A DNA stretch of 64,000 nucleotides, taken from JBNKHH01 sp050290245 (GTDB lineage Bacteria > Pseudomonadota > Alphaproteobacteria > Rhodobacterales > Rhodobacteraceae). Where the stretch lies: positions 15,645-79,644 of the forward strand of contig JBNKHH010000020.1 of the NCBI GenBank assembly GCA_050290245.1, read 5' to 3'. The notes beneath the pieces were generated by a model. The model saw nothing but the letters and a program-made list of their open reading frames with translations. It did not search any database and had not been told where the DNA came from. Shown here one piece after another: positions 16,601-26,408 of this stretch (its first letter is position 1; every line of letters begins with the position of its first letter). Made by a program: the position numbers and the translations under genes.

Positions 16601-18421
16601 ATGCTCGATCATCCGCTCGCCTCGCTGCGCAACCTGCGTGTTGAGTTCCAGACCAGGGACGGACCCGTCGTTGGTGTCGAGGATATCAGTTTTGACATCG
16701 CACCTGGAGAAACCGTCTGTGTCGTGGGCGAATCAGGGTCGGGAAAGTCGGTTTCTTCGCTGTCGCTGATGCGGCTCGTCGAATTTGGCGGGGGCCATAT
16801 CGCCGACGGCCAGCTTCTGTTCGACCGCGGCAAGGACCATGGCGGCGTTGTCGATGTGGCCCAGGCGGACGACAGCCTGATGCGCACCATTCGCGGCAAC
16901 GAGATCGGCATGATCTTTCAGGAGCCGATGACCTCGTTGAACCCCGTGTTCACGATCGGTCGTCAGTTGACCGAGGGCCTTCGCGTTCACAAGGGTATGT
17001 CCAAGGAACAGGCGACCGAACGCGCACTCGATCTTTTGCGCCAGGTTCGGATTCCCGAACCCGAGCGCCGCCTGCAGCAGTACCCGCACGAGCTGTCCGG
17101 CGGTATGCGCCAGCGTGTCGTGATTGCCATGGCGCTGGCTTGCGAACCGCGCCTTCTAATTGCCGATGAACCCACCACCGCGCTTGACGTCACCATCCAG
17201 GCCGAGATCCTGGCCCTGATCGACCGGCTCAAGCGCGAGACCGGCACCGCCGTCCTGTTCATAACGCACGATATGGCCGTCGTCGCGCAGATGGCCGACC
17301 GCGTTGTCGTCATGTTCCGCGGCAACAAGGTCGAAGAAGGCCCGGTCGAACAGATCTTTGAACACCCGACCCATGACTATACCAAGGCGCTTCTGGCTGC
17401 CGTCCCCAAACTGGGCGAGATGGCGGGCAAGGCCGCGCCAGAGCCGATGCGATTGATGGGCGACGAGGACCGCGAGGTTGGCCAGATCAAACCGCAGTCT
17501 GACAAGGTCCTTCTGGACGTCAAGAACCTGGTCACCCGATTCCCGGTAAAAGGAGGGTTCTTTCGCCGGACAGTCGCCAATGTCCATGCCGTCGAAGACG
17601 TGTCGTTCCAGGTCAAATCCGGCGAAACGCTCAGCCTGGTCGGGGAGTCCGGCTGTGGAAAATCCTCCTGCGGCCGCTCGATCTTGCGGTTGATCGAACC
17701 GCAGTCGGGCGAGGTCTGGCTCGACGGCAAGAACGTCATGGAGTTCGGCCCCGAGGAGCTGCGCCGCGCCCGTCGTGACATGCAGATGATCTTCCAGGAT
17801 CCGTTTGCCTCGCTTAACCCGCAGATGAAGCTGGCCGACCAGGTCGCCGAACCCCTGCTGAACTATGGCATCGGCAATGCCTCTGAACGCGCCGACCGGG
17901 TCGCGCAATTGTTCGACCGCGTCGAACTGCCTCGCAGCTTCCTCGGCCGGTATCCGCACGAGTTGTCCGGTGGCCAGCGCCAGCGCATCGCCATCGCGCG
18001 CGCGCTCGCGCTGAACCCCAAGCTGATTGTCGCCGACGAGGCTGTCTCAGCGCTGGACGTCTCGGTCCAGGCCCAGGTTCTGAACCTGATCATGGAATTG
18101 CAGGCTGACCTTGGCATCTCGATCCTGTTCATCAGCCACGATATGGCAGTGGTTGAACGTGTCAGCCACAATGTCGGTGTCATGTACCTTGGCCGCATCG
18201 TCGAGATCGGCCCGCGCGCCGCCATCTTCGAAGACCCGCGCCACGATTATACCCGCTCGCTTCTCTCGGCCGTGCCGGTGGCCGACCCGCGCCAGCGCAA
18301 GTCCGAGAAGGACCTGAATTTCAAACCGATACCTTCGCCGATCTTCCCGGTCGGATACGAACCCGGCCCTTCGGTCTATACCGAGGTCACGCCCGGCCAC
18401 TTTGTCCTGAACACCGAATGA
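16601..18421 (+). CDS. Fused dual-domain peptide ABC transporter ATPase (OppD-OppF fusion)
   Basis: A 606-residue cytoplasmic ATPase with two complete ABC domains, equivalent to OppD and OppF in one chain (as in GsiA). Domain 1: Walker A GESGSGKS near residue 45, signature LSGGMRQR, Walker B LLIADEPTTALD. Domain 2 begins near 305: Walker A GESGCGKS, signature LSGGQRQR, Walker B LIVADEAVSALD. Each domain is followed by an oligopeptide-type C-terminal extension. It powers the permeases encoded on the other strand and is translationally coupled (4-bp overlap) to the ArgE-like gene. Confidence 0.93.
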   Translation: MLDHPLASLRNLRVEFQTRDGPVVGVEDISFDIAPGETVCVVGESGSGKSVSSLSLMRLVEFGGGHIADGQLLFDRGKDHGGVVDVAQADDSLMRTIRGNEIGMIFQEPMTSLNPVFTIGRQLTEGLRVHKGMSKEQATERALDLLRQVRIPEPERRLQQYPHELSGGMRQRVVIAMALACEPRLLIADEPTTALDVTIQAEILALIDRLKRETGTAVLFITHDMAVVAQMADRVVVMFRGNKVEEGPVEQIFEHPTHDYTKALLAAVPKLGEMAGKAAPEPMRLMGDEDREVGQIKPQSDKVLLDVKNLVTRFPVKGGFFRRTVANVHAVEDVSFQVKSGETLSLVGESGCGKSSCGRSILRLIEPQSGEVWLDGKNVMEFGPEELRRARRDMQMIFQDPFASLNPQMKLADQVAEPLLNYGIGNASERADRVAQLFDRVELPRSFLGRYPHELSGGQRQRIAIARALALNPKLIVADEAVSALDVSVQAQVLNLIMELQADLGISILFISHDMAVVERVSHNVGVMYLGRIVEIGPRAAIFEDPRHDYTRSLLSAVPVADPRQRKSEKDLNFKPIPSPIFPVGYEPGPSVYTEVTPGHFVLNTE

Positions 18422-19581
18422 GCCTGTCCGCCCGCGAGATTCTCGACCGTTTGGTGTCCTTTCCGACGGTCAGCCACGACACGAATATCCCCCTGATCGA
18501 CTGGGTCGAAGACTATCTGGCCGGCATCGGCATCACCGCGCACCGCATGCCGAAGGAAGGTGAGCCGACCAAGCATGCCCTGTTTTGCAGCGTCGGCCCT
18601 GACGTACCGGGTGGCGTTGTCCTGTCGGGGCACACCGACGTGGTGCCGATCGTGGGTCAGGATTGGTCTTCGGACCCCTGGATTGTGACCGAGCGCGACG
18701 GCAGGCTATACGGCCGGGGCACCTGCGACATGAAGGGTTTTGACGCGCTGGCGCTCCACGCCCTGCAAAAGGCGGTGTGCTCGGACCTGAAACGCCCGCT
18801 GCAGATCGCGCTGTCCTTCGACGAGGAAATCGGCTGTGCGGGAGCGCCACCCCTGATCGAGGCCATGGCTTGGGCCGGTCTGCCAAAGGCCGCAATCGCA
18901 ATCATCGGCGAACCCTCGGTCATGAAATGCGTGACCGGCCACAAGGGCTCGTCCGGCTTTGACGTCCATGTGAAAGGCTTCGAGGTGCACTCCTCGCTGA
19001 TGCACACCGGCGTTTCCGCGATCATGGAGGCCGCCCGCCTGATCGACTGGTGCAACGACCAGAACGCTCAAAACCGCGCCAAGCCTGTCTCGGCCATCGC
19101 CGCCCAGTTCAACCCGCCCTGGACCACGCTCCACGTCGGTCGCATCCGGGGTGGCACTGCCCACAACATCACCGCCAAAGATTGCCAGTTCCTGATGGAA
19201 TTCCGCGTCGTTCCGGATGAAGACGTCTCGGACTGGGCCGACGCGGTACGCACCAAGGTGGCCGAGCTTGAAGCCGATATGCAGGCCATCGCGCCCAAGA
19301 GCGGCTTTCACCTCGACCCTTTCCACGGCGTGCCGGGCCTGAAGCCCGAGCAAGATGGCGCCGCCGAACGCCTTGTGCGGTCGATCACAGGCGATAACGG
19401 CAGTCATGTCGTCAGCTATGGCACCGAGGCCGGGCACTTCCAGAACGCCGGCTATTCAACCGTGATCTGTGGCCCCGGCAATATCGAGCAGGCGCACCAG
19501 CCGGATGAATACATCTCGCTGGAACAATTCGCCGCCGGAGAAGCCTTCCTGTCGCGCCTCGTCGAAAGCTTATGTGACTGA
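18418..19581 (+). CDS. M20-family amidohydrolase, acetylornithine deacetylase (ArgE)-like
   Basis: A 387-residue zinc-dependent amidohydrolase. Metal ligands and catalytic residues are visible: H72 and D74 in GHTDVVP, D104 in GRGTCDMKG, catalytic E136 with E137 in SFDEEIGC, and the lid/dimerisation domain containing GHKGSSGFDV and HSSLMHTG. The C-terminal GTEAGHFQ and CGPGNIEQAHQPDEY match ArgE. The ATG overlaps the ABC ATPase stop. Because it is coupled to a peptide transporter, the true substrate may be an imported N-acylated amino acid or peptide rather than acetylornithine. Confidence 0.85.
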   Translation: MSLSAREILDRLVSFPTVSHDTNIPLIDWVEDYLAGIGITAHRMPKEGEPTKHALFCSVGPDVPGGVVLSGHTDVVPIVGQDWSSDPWIVTERDGRLYGRGTCDMKGFDALALHALQKAVCSDLKRPLQIALSFDEEIGCAGAPPLIEAMAWAGLPKAAIAIIGEPSVMKCVTGHKGSSGFDVHVKGFEVHSSLMHTGVSAIMEAARLIDWCNDQNAQNRAKPVSAIAAQFNPPWTTLHVGRIRGGTAHNITAKDCQFLMEFRVVPDEDVSDWADAVRTKVAELEADMQAIAPKSGFHLDPFHGVPGLKPEQDGAAERLVRSITGDNGSHVVSYGTEAGHFQNAGYSTVICGPGNIEQAHQPDEYISLEQFAAGEAFLSRLVESLCD

Positions 19582-19779
19582 AACGGCTCGCCCGCGTCGA
19601 GCCTGTGTCTTCGGCTTGTCAACGCGGAAAGGCACGGTGCGCCCTACGGGCGATGTCAATCGACCAGGTGCAGGAGGCCGCCGAAGTGAAACGGACGTGA
19701 TACCAACAGCCTTTTTTGCCCCAATGGCATGAAAACCCGGGCGTCTACCGTTTCTGGCCGGCGACCGTGAATTCGTTCG

Positions 19780-22191
19780 TCAGCCGCTCAGGCCCGCCGT
19801 GCTCATCAACCGCGCGGCTTCCTCGGCCACCAGTCGTTCGCGCCCCTCTCCGACGATGGGGATGCGTCCATGTTCCAGGAACAGGGGCGCGGCAAGGGGC
19901 GTTACACGGTCCAGGATCATATGGTCGACGCGGCCCTTGGTGCGTTCCATCATTTCCTCGATCCGACCGAAGTCAACCAACCCGCGCATTGCTTCTTCTC
20001 TTGTAATATCAATGAGCAAGTGGTCAGGATCGTACTTGATCAGTGTGTCATACAGGATGTCCGACGAGAATGTCGCCTGTCGCCCCGACCGCCGGTTCTG
20101 GCCATAGTTCCGCTCCAGCATCATCGCCGTGGTGGCGGTGGTGCGGAACGTGCGTTTCATCACCGCGTTGCCCTTCATCCAGGCTTCGAAGTCCTCTTTC
20201 AGGGTCGACCGGTCGAAGAGGGGTTCCGGGTCGGGCACCCGGTCTAGGCCCCAGATAAGACAGGCATAGTCTGTGGTGACAAAGCCCAGCGGTCCAAGCC
20301 CCAGTTCCTCCATTCGCCGGGTCACCAAAAGTCCCAATGTCTGCATGGCGTTACGTCCTGCGAAGCCATAGATGCAGGTGTTTTGCCGTCCGTCATGCGG
20401 AAAGCTCTCGACAAGGATCCGGTCGGCTTCCGGCAGCTTGGAACGTTCGCGCTGAAGCCGTAGCCAATCGGCGGTATGGCCGGGCAGGGCGGGCCAGTCG
20501 TCTTGCTTAAACATTCTCAGTATGCGGTGGTTCAGCTCGGTCGAGGTGGCGAACTTGGTGCCCGAGAACACGGCGATCTTGGGCGCCTTGTCCGCACGGC
20601 GCGTCACTTCGACGGTCATTTCGCGCAGAGTCTCGTAACGCACCACCTGCCCACCGATCAGGAACGTATCGCCTGGTGTCAGGCTGGCTGCAAAGGCCTC
20701 TTCGACCTCGCCCAGAGGCTTGCCGCTCATACGGTTTTTCAACCGGACTTTCAGCGTTTCGGTGTCCTGAATCGTGCCCAGGTTCCGGCGGACCGTGGCT
20801 GCGGCCCTCGGGTCGCGCAGGTGCCACATGCCATTGGAATCCTGTCGCAATCTTTGCCAGCGATCATAGGCCCGCAGCGCGTATCCTCCCGTTGCCATCA
20901 TTTCGAGACAGGCGTCGAACCCGGCGCGGGTCAAGTCGGCATAAGGCCCTGCCGTGCGCAGGGTCTCAAAAAGCTCATCGGCCGCAAAAGGAGCACGGCA
21001 GGCGCGGATCAGGATGTGTTGGCACAGCACGTCACGGGGGCCTGTCCCCCGCGGCTCCCCGTCGAGATCAGCCTCTCGCACCGCTTCCAGCGCGGCGACG
21101 CATTCCACGACCTCGAAACGATTTGCCGGGACAACCAGGGCCTTGGAGGGCGCGTTGTAACGGTGGTTTGCCCGTCCGATCCTCTGGACAAGTCGTTTGA
21201 CGTTCTTGGGCGCACCGACCTGGATGATCAGGTCGACATCGCCCCAGTCGATCCCCAGATCCAAAGTGCCGGTGCAGACGATGGCCCGCAGTTCGCCCGC
21301 GGCCATGGCCGCCTCAACCTTTAGCCGCTGTGACCTGGCCAAAGACCCGTGGTGGATGCCGATGGGTAGGCCCTCTTCGTTTTGCAGCCAAAGTTCATGA
21401 AAGAAGATCTCGGCCTGGGCTCGTGTGTTGTGGAAGATCAGCGTCGTTTTGTGTTGTCTAACCGCCTCGAAAACCTCGGGAATCGCATACTTTCCACCGC
21501 CGCCGGACCAGGGAGGCAGAGCCTCAGTGTGCAGCATCTCGATGTCGGGCGCCGGTCCTGGCGCGGCATGGATGATTTCGCAAGGGTCTGACCCGCTGGC
21601 CAGGAACCTTGCGATGGCGGCCGGATCCTCGACCGTCGCCGAAAGGCCCACCCGCCGCAGTCCCGGACACATCGCCTGCAGTTCGGCCAGGCAGAGCATC
21701 AGCTGGTCACCCCGCTTGGACTCGGCCAGCGAATGAATTTCATCGACCACGACCCGGCTTAGGCCCGCGAACATGCGCGGCGCATCTTCGTAGGACAAGA
21801 GAAGCGCAAGGCTTTCCGGCGTCGTCAAAAGAATGTGCGGAGGATCCGCGCGCTGGCGTTTCTTTTGAGTGGCAGTGGTGTCGCCGGTGCGGTCCTCGAC
21901 CCTGATTGAAAGGCCCATTTCTGTGATCGGCCGCGCGAGGTTGCGTTTGATATCAGCAGCCAAGGCCTTGAGCGGGGAGACATAGATCGTGTGCAATCCC
22001 GGGCGTGCGCCGTTTTCCAGCTCCGCCAGTGTCGGGAGAAATCCGGCCAGCGTTTTTCCGCCGCCGGTGGGCGCGATCAACAAAAGCGCGGCGTCATTGG
22101 CCTTTTCAGCCAGTTTGATCTGGTGGGGATGTGCTGTCCATCCGTGCTCCTTGAACCAGTCGTGAAACCGGTCGGGCAGCACGTCACTCAT
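19780..22191 (-). CDS. Lhr-type DEXH-box helicase (ligase-associated DNA damage response family)
   Basis: A superfamily 2 DNA helicase of 803 residues. RecA domain 1 holds APTGGGKT at 40-47, TTPESLALLL, DEIH and SAT; domain 2 holds the VQRIGRANHR motif VI. A winged-helix and the Lhr-core domain follow. The size and sequence fit the shorter Lhr form often named ligase-associated helicase, usually clustered with an ATP-dependent ligase, an exonuclease and a phosphoesterase. None of those genes is adjacent here. It overlaps the upstream glycosyltransferase gene by 8 bp. Confidence 0.88.
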   Translation of the reverse strand: MSDVLPDRFHDWFKEHGWTAHPHQIKLAEKANDAALLLIAPTGGGKTLAGFLPTLAELENGARPGLHTIYVSPLKALAADIKRNLARPITEMGLSIRVEDRTGDTTATQKKRQRADPPHILLTTPESLALLLSYEDAPRMFAGLSRVVVDEIHSLAESKRGDQLMLCLAELQAMCPGLRRVGLSATVEDPAAIARFLASGSDPCEIIHAAPGPAPDIEMLHTEALPPWSGGGGKYAIPEVFEAVRQHKTTLIFHNTRAQAEIFFHELWLQNEEGLPIGIHHGSLARSQRLKVEAAMAAGELRAIVCTGTLDLGIDWGDVDLIIQVGAPKNVKRLVQRIGRANHRYNAPSKALVVPANRFEVVECVAALEAVREADLDGEPRGTGPRDVLCQHILIRACRAPFAADELFETLRTAGPYADLTRAGFDACLEMMATGGYALRAYDRWQRLRQDSNGMWHLRDPRAAATVRRNLGTIQDTETLKVRLKNRMSGKPLGEVEEAFAASLTPGDTFLIGGQVVRYETLREMTVEVTRRADKAPKIAVFSGTKFATSTELNHRILRMFKQDDWPALPGHTADWLRLQRERSKLPEADRILVESFPHDGRQNTCIYGFAGRNAMQTLGLLVTRRMEELGLGPLGFVTTDYACLIWGLDRVPDPEPLFDRSTLKEDFEAWMKGNAVMKRTFRTTATTAMMLERNYGQNRRSGRQATFSSDILYDTLIKYDPDHLLIDITREEAMRGLVDFGRIEEMMERTKGRVDHMILDRVTPLAAPLFLEHGRIPIVGEGRERLVAEEAARLMSTAGLSG

Positions 22192-23176
22192 CGCCGGGCT
22201 CTGGACGGACCATGGCCATCAATTCGCGGTAAAGAGGTGTCTTTCTGAGCCTGGAGATCATAGCGCGATGATGGTCCACGGACCGCAAATGCAGTTCGTT
22301 GAGTTTTGAATTCTTGCGCAACGTCTCGATTTCCTCCTGAAGACGCGGGAGGTGCTCCAGCATCTCGGAATTGACGTCACGCAGTTGATTCCGTTTGCGG
22401 AAATAGGTGCGGTCGACCGCTCCGCCCATGGGCTGCCCTCGGGCGGCCTTCACCATGTAGCTTTCCAGCGATCGCAATGGATAGTGGTTTATCGTTACAA
22501 GATCGAACATGCCCCGGCTGTCTGCCCCCTTGTGCAGACGGGTGCGCAGGTCCATCGGGAAATCCCTGCCCGAGCCGTCCAGCCAGCGGATATCGGCAGC
22601 GTGCTTGGCAGAGACCTTTGGACGGTGATTGCGGATCATCAGGCGGGGATCCGTGCGGGCGATGGATTTGAACCCACGCCGGCTTCGGAACTTGCCCGGT
22701 GCGTGGCTGGAACTGTGCGTGAATTGCGCGGTTATGGGAGTGTCTTGAAAAGCAATGACATCTCCTGTCCCGAATACCGTTTCGCTCATGGTCAGAACGT
22801 CCGGGTGATCGAGGCGAGACAGCAGATCGCGCAACGATGCGTCGCCGCCGCGCAGACATGGAAATTCATCGACGTCGCAGAGAAGGACATAGTCGGCGTC
22901 TTTCCATTCCCTGAGCTTTCGCCCGTAGGCGAACCCGGCCACCTGCGGCTTGATCGGCTGCTCAAGGTTATTGGGCAAGACCTCGATCGGGTTAGGCAGG
23001 TGCCGGACGACGCCCATGCGATCCAGTTGGTCTAGGATCGCATCGGTACCGTCGTCGCAATCGTTCGTCAGGACCACGATGTTGTCGATGCCCATGAGGC
23101 GTTGCCAGGCCACCCATTCAATAATGAAAGGGCCTTCGTTCTTCATGGCGGTGAATGTCAGAAGGGTGGGTTCCAA
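22184..23176 (-). CDS. Glycosyltransferase family 2-type protein (GT92-like fold)
   Basis: A 330-residue protein with the opening TLLTFTAMKNEGPFIIEWVAWQ and the acidic motif DYVLLCDVDEFP, as in the Glyco_tranf_2_4/GT92 group, common in Rhodobacteraceae surface-polysaccharide loci. Conserved HRPKVS and INHYPLRSLESYMVKAARG follow. The acceptor is unknown. It is first in an operon with the Lhr-type helicase (8-bp overlap), an odd functional pairing. Confidence 0.78.
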   Translation of the reverse strand: MEPTLLTFTAMKNEGPFIIEWVAWQRLMGIDNIVVLTNDCDDGTDAILDQLDRMGVVRHLPNPIEVLPNNLEQPIKPQVAGFAYGRKLREWKDADYVLLCDVDEFPCLRGGDASLRDLLSRLDHPDVLTMSETVFGTGDVIAFQDTPITAQFTHSSSHAPGKFRSRRGFKSIARTDPRLMIRNHRPKVSAKHAADIRWLDGSGRDFPMDLRTRLHKGADSRGMFDLVTINHYPLRSLESYMVKAARGQPMGGAVDRTYFRKRNQLRDVNSEMLEHLPRLQEEIETLRKNSKLNELHLRSVDHHRAMISRLRKTPLYRELMAMVRPEPGDE

Positions 23177-23265
23177 CAGGGCCTCGGCTGCTCGACTGGT
23201 CCGACATGTCTAGCAAAGCTGCGCCGCCGTCTCTAGCCCATTCAAAGACCATGATCCGAAATGCA

Positions 23266-23290
23266 ATCGGAGGGGCATAACCCCTCCGAT
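23266..23290 (-). terminator. Stem-loop after the AAA ATPase gene
   Basis: ATCGGAGGGG/CCCCTCCGAT perfect 10-bp stem with a five-base loop, about 40 bp past the ATPase stop. On the minus strand it is followed by TTGCATTTCGG, so it is a plausible though T-poor intrinsic terminator. Confidence 0.55.
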
Positions 23291-23329
23291 GCCTGACCGG
23301 CTCTTGACTGCTGAGTTGCCGCAATAGTC

Positions 23330-24640
23330 CTAGTGGACGATCTTTTCTTCTTTCACGAACATATTCGCCCAGGCCCGGTCGATGAGTTCGGGGGACATCT
23401 GATAGGGGATGCCCTCGAACTCGCAGATGGCGATCATCTGGTCGATGAGGAAGATCGGCTGATAGTTGGCGTAGATGTTGTCGATGGTCGGGTATTTGTT
23501 CTTGATCAGATAGACCAACGTGTCTTCGTCGAGCGGCATCTTGCGTTTCCGCGCGACCATGGCAAAGATCTTCAGATAGTCTTCCTGTTCCGGCCCGTCG
23601 ATCTTGATCTTGAAGAAGATCCGGCGAAGGGCCGCTTTGTCGAAGATTTCGTTCGGGTGGAAGTTGGTCGAGAAGATCACCAGCGTATCGAATGGGACTT
23701 CGAATTTTTCACCCGATTGCAGGGCCAGAATGTCCTTGTTTTCTTCCAGCGGAACGATCCAGCGGTTGACCAGCGCCTGAGGCGGTTCTTCCTGACGGCC
23801 AAGGTCGTCCACGATGAAGATGCCGCCGGTGGATTTCAGCTGCAACGGCGCCTGATAGGTACGGGCCGTGGGGTTGTAGACAAGGTCGAGCATCGACAGC
23901 GACAATTCACCACCGGTGATCACCGTCGGGCGCTCGCACAGGACATAGCGGCTGTCGAAACGGTTCGAGGTACGGCGCAGCGAGTTCGGGTCGTCCTCAA
24001 GTGTTTCGGCGGCCGAGTGCACGATTGGGTCGTAGACTGTGATGACCTGGCCTGAATATTCTATCGCGCGCGGTATGTAGATCTTGTCGCCCAGGGCGTC
24101 GCGGATGCCGTTCGAGATCGACGATTTACCGTTGCCCGGTGGGCCGTACATCAGGATTGACCGGCCGGCGCTGACGGCTGGTCCGAGATGGTCCAGGAGT
24201 TCATCGGGCAGAATCAGGTGGCCCATAGCGCCCAGGAGCTGATCGCGGGTCACCTGGATGTTGCGGATCGACTGGCGCCTGACCTGCTCGGCGTAGACAT
24301 CGAGTGGGACGGGCATGGCGCCATAGTATTCCGATTGGGCAAGGGCATCCAAGGCTCGCTGCTTGCCGCCATCCGTCAGTTGATAGCCCATTTCGCCGCC
24401 AGAGTTGGCGTGCAACGTACCCGTCGACTGAACCAGCTTTTGCTCGCGGGCCATGTCGATCAGTTCCTGGGTCACGGGGATCGGCAGGCAGATTGCTCTG
24501 GAAAGTTCGCCGCAAGTTTCCAGGTTCATGCGGAACATAGTTTTCAAAAGAATGTCGCGCATCATCACGATCGGAAGCTTCATGCCTTCGATCGACCGCG
24601 GCGCCGGTGGCGCGATGACATTCGAGGTTTCCATATTCAT
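23330..24640 (-). CDS. AAA-family ATPase (MoxR/chaperone-type)
   Basis: A 436-residue protein: an N-terminal winged-helix-like region (about 20-110) then a AAA domain with GPPGNGKSS near residue 164, Walker B GGIFIVDDLGR, and sensor/Arg-finger region FSTNFHPNEIFDKAALRRIFFKI. The C-terminal lid has INNKYPTIDN-like helices. Homologues are annotated as ATPases with chaperone activity. It lies next to the Tad pilus locus but is separated from it by a divergent membrane protein gene, so a pilus role is inference only. Several in-frame starts exist; MNMETSNV is kept. Confidence 0.78.
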   Translation of the reverse strand: MNMETSNVIAPPAPRSIEGMKLPIVMMRDILLKTMFRMNLETCGELSRAICLPIPVTQELIDMAREQKLVQSTGTLHANSGGEMGYQLTDGGKQRALDALAQSEYYGAMPVPLDVYAEQVRRQSIRNIQVTRDQLLGAMGHLILPDELLDHLGPAVSAGRSILMYGPPGNGKSSISNGIRDALGDKIYIPRAIEYSGQVITVYDPIVHSAAETLEDDPNSLRRTSNRFDSRYVLCERPTVITGGELSLSMLDLVYNPTARTYQAPLQLKSTGGIFIVDDLGRQEEPPQALVNRWIVPLEENKDILALQSGEKFEVPFDTLVIFSTNFHPNEIFDKAALRRIFFKIKIDGPEQEDYLKIFAMVARKRKMPLDEDTLVYLIKNKYPTIDNIYANYQPIFLIDQMIAICEFEGIPYQMSPELIDRAWANMFVKEEKIVH

Positions 24641-24776
24641 GGGGTTTGCCCTGCCTCAACCAAAATTTCCCACAGCGCCAAGCCGTTGCCCAATTTAGAA
24701 CAATAACCGGTGGCACTCCTTTGCGAGACCGAACATGACCGGCTATTGTGGCCAAAAAATGGAAAAAGGATGGGGA

Positions 24777-26402
24777 ATGAGCAGGCCAAATCCCTTTGTT
24801 CTGGCGATCATATTAATCGTATTCGCCATCATCTTTGGCGGCGCGCCGTATTTGAAAGGCGGTCTGTACCTGGATACCCACGAAGGAGACACGTATCACC
24901 TGCTGGACATTCTGTTCAGGATGATGTCGGGCGCCAGACCGCATTTCGATTTCTCGACGCCCCTTGGCATCGTGGCTCTCTTGCCGTTCTGGGCCTTCAT
25001 GGATGCCGGTTTCCCCGCGGCGAATGCAATCATATTCGGACAGTTGAGCGTCGCGGCGGTGCTGTTGCCGATCGTAGTCTATGCGGCGGCAACCAGGTTG
25101 TCGCGCCCGGTGGGCTACTACTTTGGTTTCTTGACCATTGGCCTGATCCTGTCGCTGACCTATGGCGGCGGGGACACGGGCGTTTCCATCTCGATGTATT
25201 ACAACCGCTGGAGCTGGGCGATTGCGTTCATCGTGATCGCTCTGGCCCTGCTGCAGCCTCGGGGGGAGGAATGCCCCAGAGCGGATAGTGCGTTGGTCGG
25301 TGCTCTTTGCGCGCTGTTGTTGTTGATGAAGATTACCTATTTTGTCGCGCTTGTTCCGGCGGCGGCTGTCGCACTGGCTTTCAGGTGGAAAGCGACGGGT
25401 GTCCTGTTTGCCTTCATCGGCGGGGTTTTCGTGATTGCCGTTGCGACGACCTTCCTGGGTTTCGATTTTTGGTTTGCCTACCTGGCCGACCTGAAAACCG
25501 TGTCGGATAATGAGCTGCGTCCCTATGTCGGGGTCTCGATCAACATCATAGTCAGCGGGCCAGCTTTCTTTGGTGCCACGGTCCTGGCGTTCGCCTCGGT
25601 CCTTCTGACGCGCCGCGCCGGTCATGACGGGACCGCCTTGGCTCTGCTTTTGCTGGTGCCGGGATTGATCTTCATCACCTACCAGAATTTCGGAAATGAC
25701 CCGACCTGGTTGCTTTTCATGCCTGTGGTTCTGCTGACAATGCGTCCGGCAGAGGGATTCGGCCGGATCATGAATTTCGACCTGCGGCGCGTGATGGAGG
25801 TGTTCGCGGCAGCAGCGGTGGCATTGAATTTCCCGTCGCTGGTGAACGGATTCATGTCGACGCTGGACCATGCGGCCTTTCCGGACTCCAAGTTCGTCGC
25901 CATGCTTCCACCCGATAGAATGGGAGAGCAGGGGCTCTTTGTGCGCATCGGTCGGGCCTATACGGTGACGGCAGAGACGCATTTGGACAGGACGATCCCG
26001 GCCTGGGCGAAATACAGCGAGGTCGTCGAGAGGGAGCCGCTGAAAGCGATCGCTGGCATTGCCATTCCGCAGTGCGAACTAAAAGCCGGTCCTGTCGCCT
26101 ATTTCGAGGTAATGTCCGATTACTTGATTGCTTCGGGTGTTGCGGAAGGCAGCCAGTTGTTTTTGACCGACATCGTCAACGCGTTGTGGTTCTTTGGGCC
26201 ATTCGAGCCGTTGAATGGTGGCGCCCCCTGGTATTACGGCGACCTGACGGGGATCGAGAACGCTGACTACGTGGTGGTTCCGAAATGCAGCATTGCAACC
26301 CGATACCGCGACGTCATGATCGATGAACTCTTGGCTTCGGACGTGGAATTGAGCCTCGTTGCGAACAACGACGTTCTCGTTCTTTTCAGGGTGGATGGCT
26401 GA
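24777..26402 (+). CDS. Polytopic membrane protein, possible GT-C glycosyltransferase
   Basis: A 541-residue protein with about ten hydrophobic helices in the first 400 residues and a soluble periplasmic-type C-terminal domain. The first external loop carries YLDTHEGDTYHLLDILFRM and the next PHFDFSTPLG; an acidic first loop is typical of GT-C enzymes using polyprenyl-phosphate sugars. I do not recognise a named family. I chose the ATG at 24777 because AAAAAGGATGGGG precedes it; an ATG at 24759 is possible. It converges with cpaA (6-bp gap). Confidence 0.65.
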   Translation: MSRPNPFVLAIILIVFAIIFGGAPYLKGGLYLDTHEGDTYHLLDILFRMMSGARPHFDFSTPLGIVALLPFWAFMDAGFPAANAIIFGQLSVAAVLLPIVVYAAATRLSRPVGYYFGFLTIGLILSLTYGGGDTGVSISMYYNRWSWAIAFIVIALALLQPRGEECPRADSALVGALCALLLLMKITYFVALVPAAAVALAFRWKATGVLFAFIGGVFVIAVATTFLGFDFWFAYLADLKTVSDNELRPYVGVSINIIVSGPAFFGATVLAFASVLLTRRAGHDGTALALLLLVPGLIFITYQNFGNDPTWLLFMPVVLLTMRPAEGFGRIMNFDLRRVMEVFAAAAVALNFPSLVNGFMSTLDHAAFPDSKFVAMLPPDRMGEQGLFVRIGRAYTVTAETHLDRTIPAWAKYSEVVEREPLKAIAGIAIPQCELKAGPVAYFEVMSDYLIASGVAEGSQLFLTDIVNALWFFGPFEPLNGGAPWYYGDLTGIENADYVVVPKCSIATRYRDVMIDELLASDVELSLVANNDVLVLFRVDG

Positions 26403-26408
26403 GGGTGC

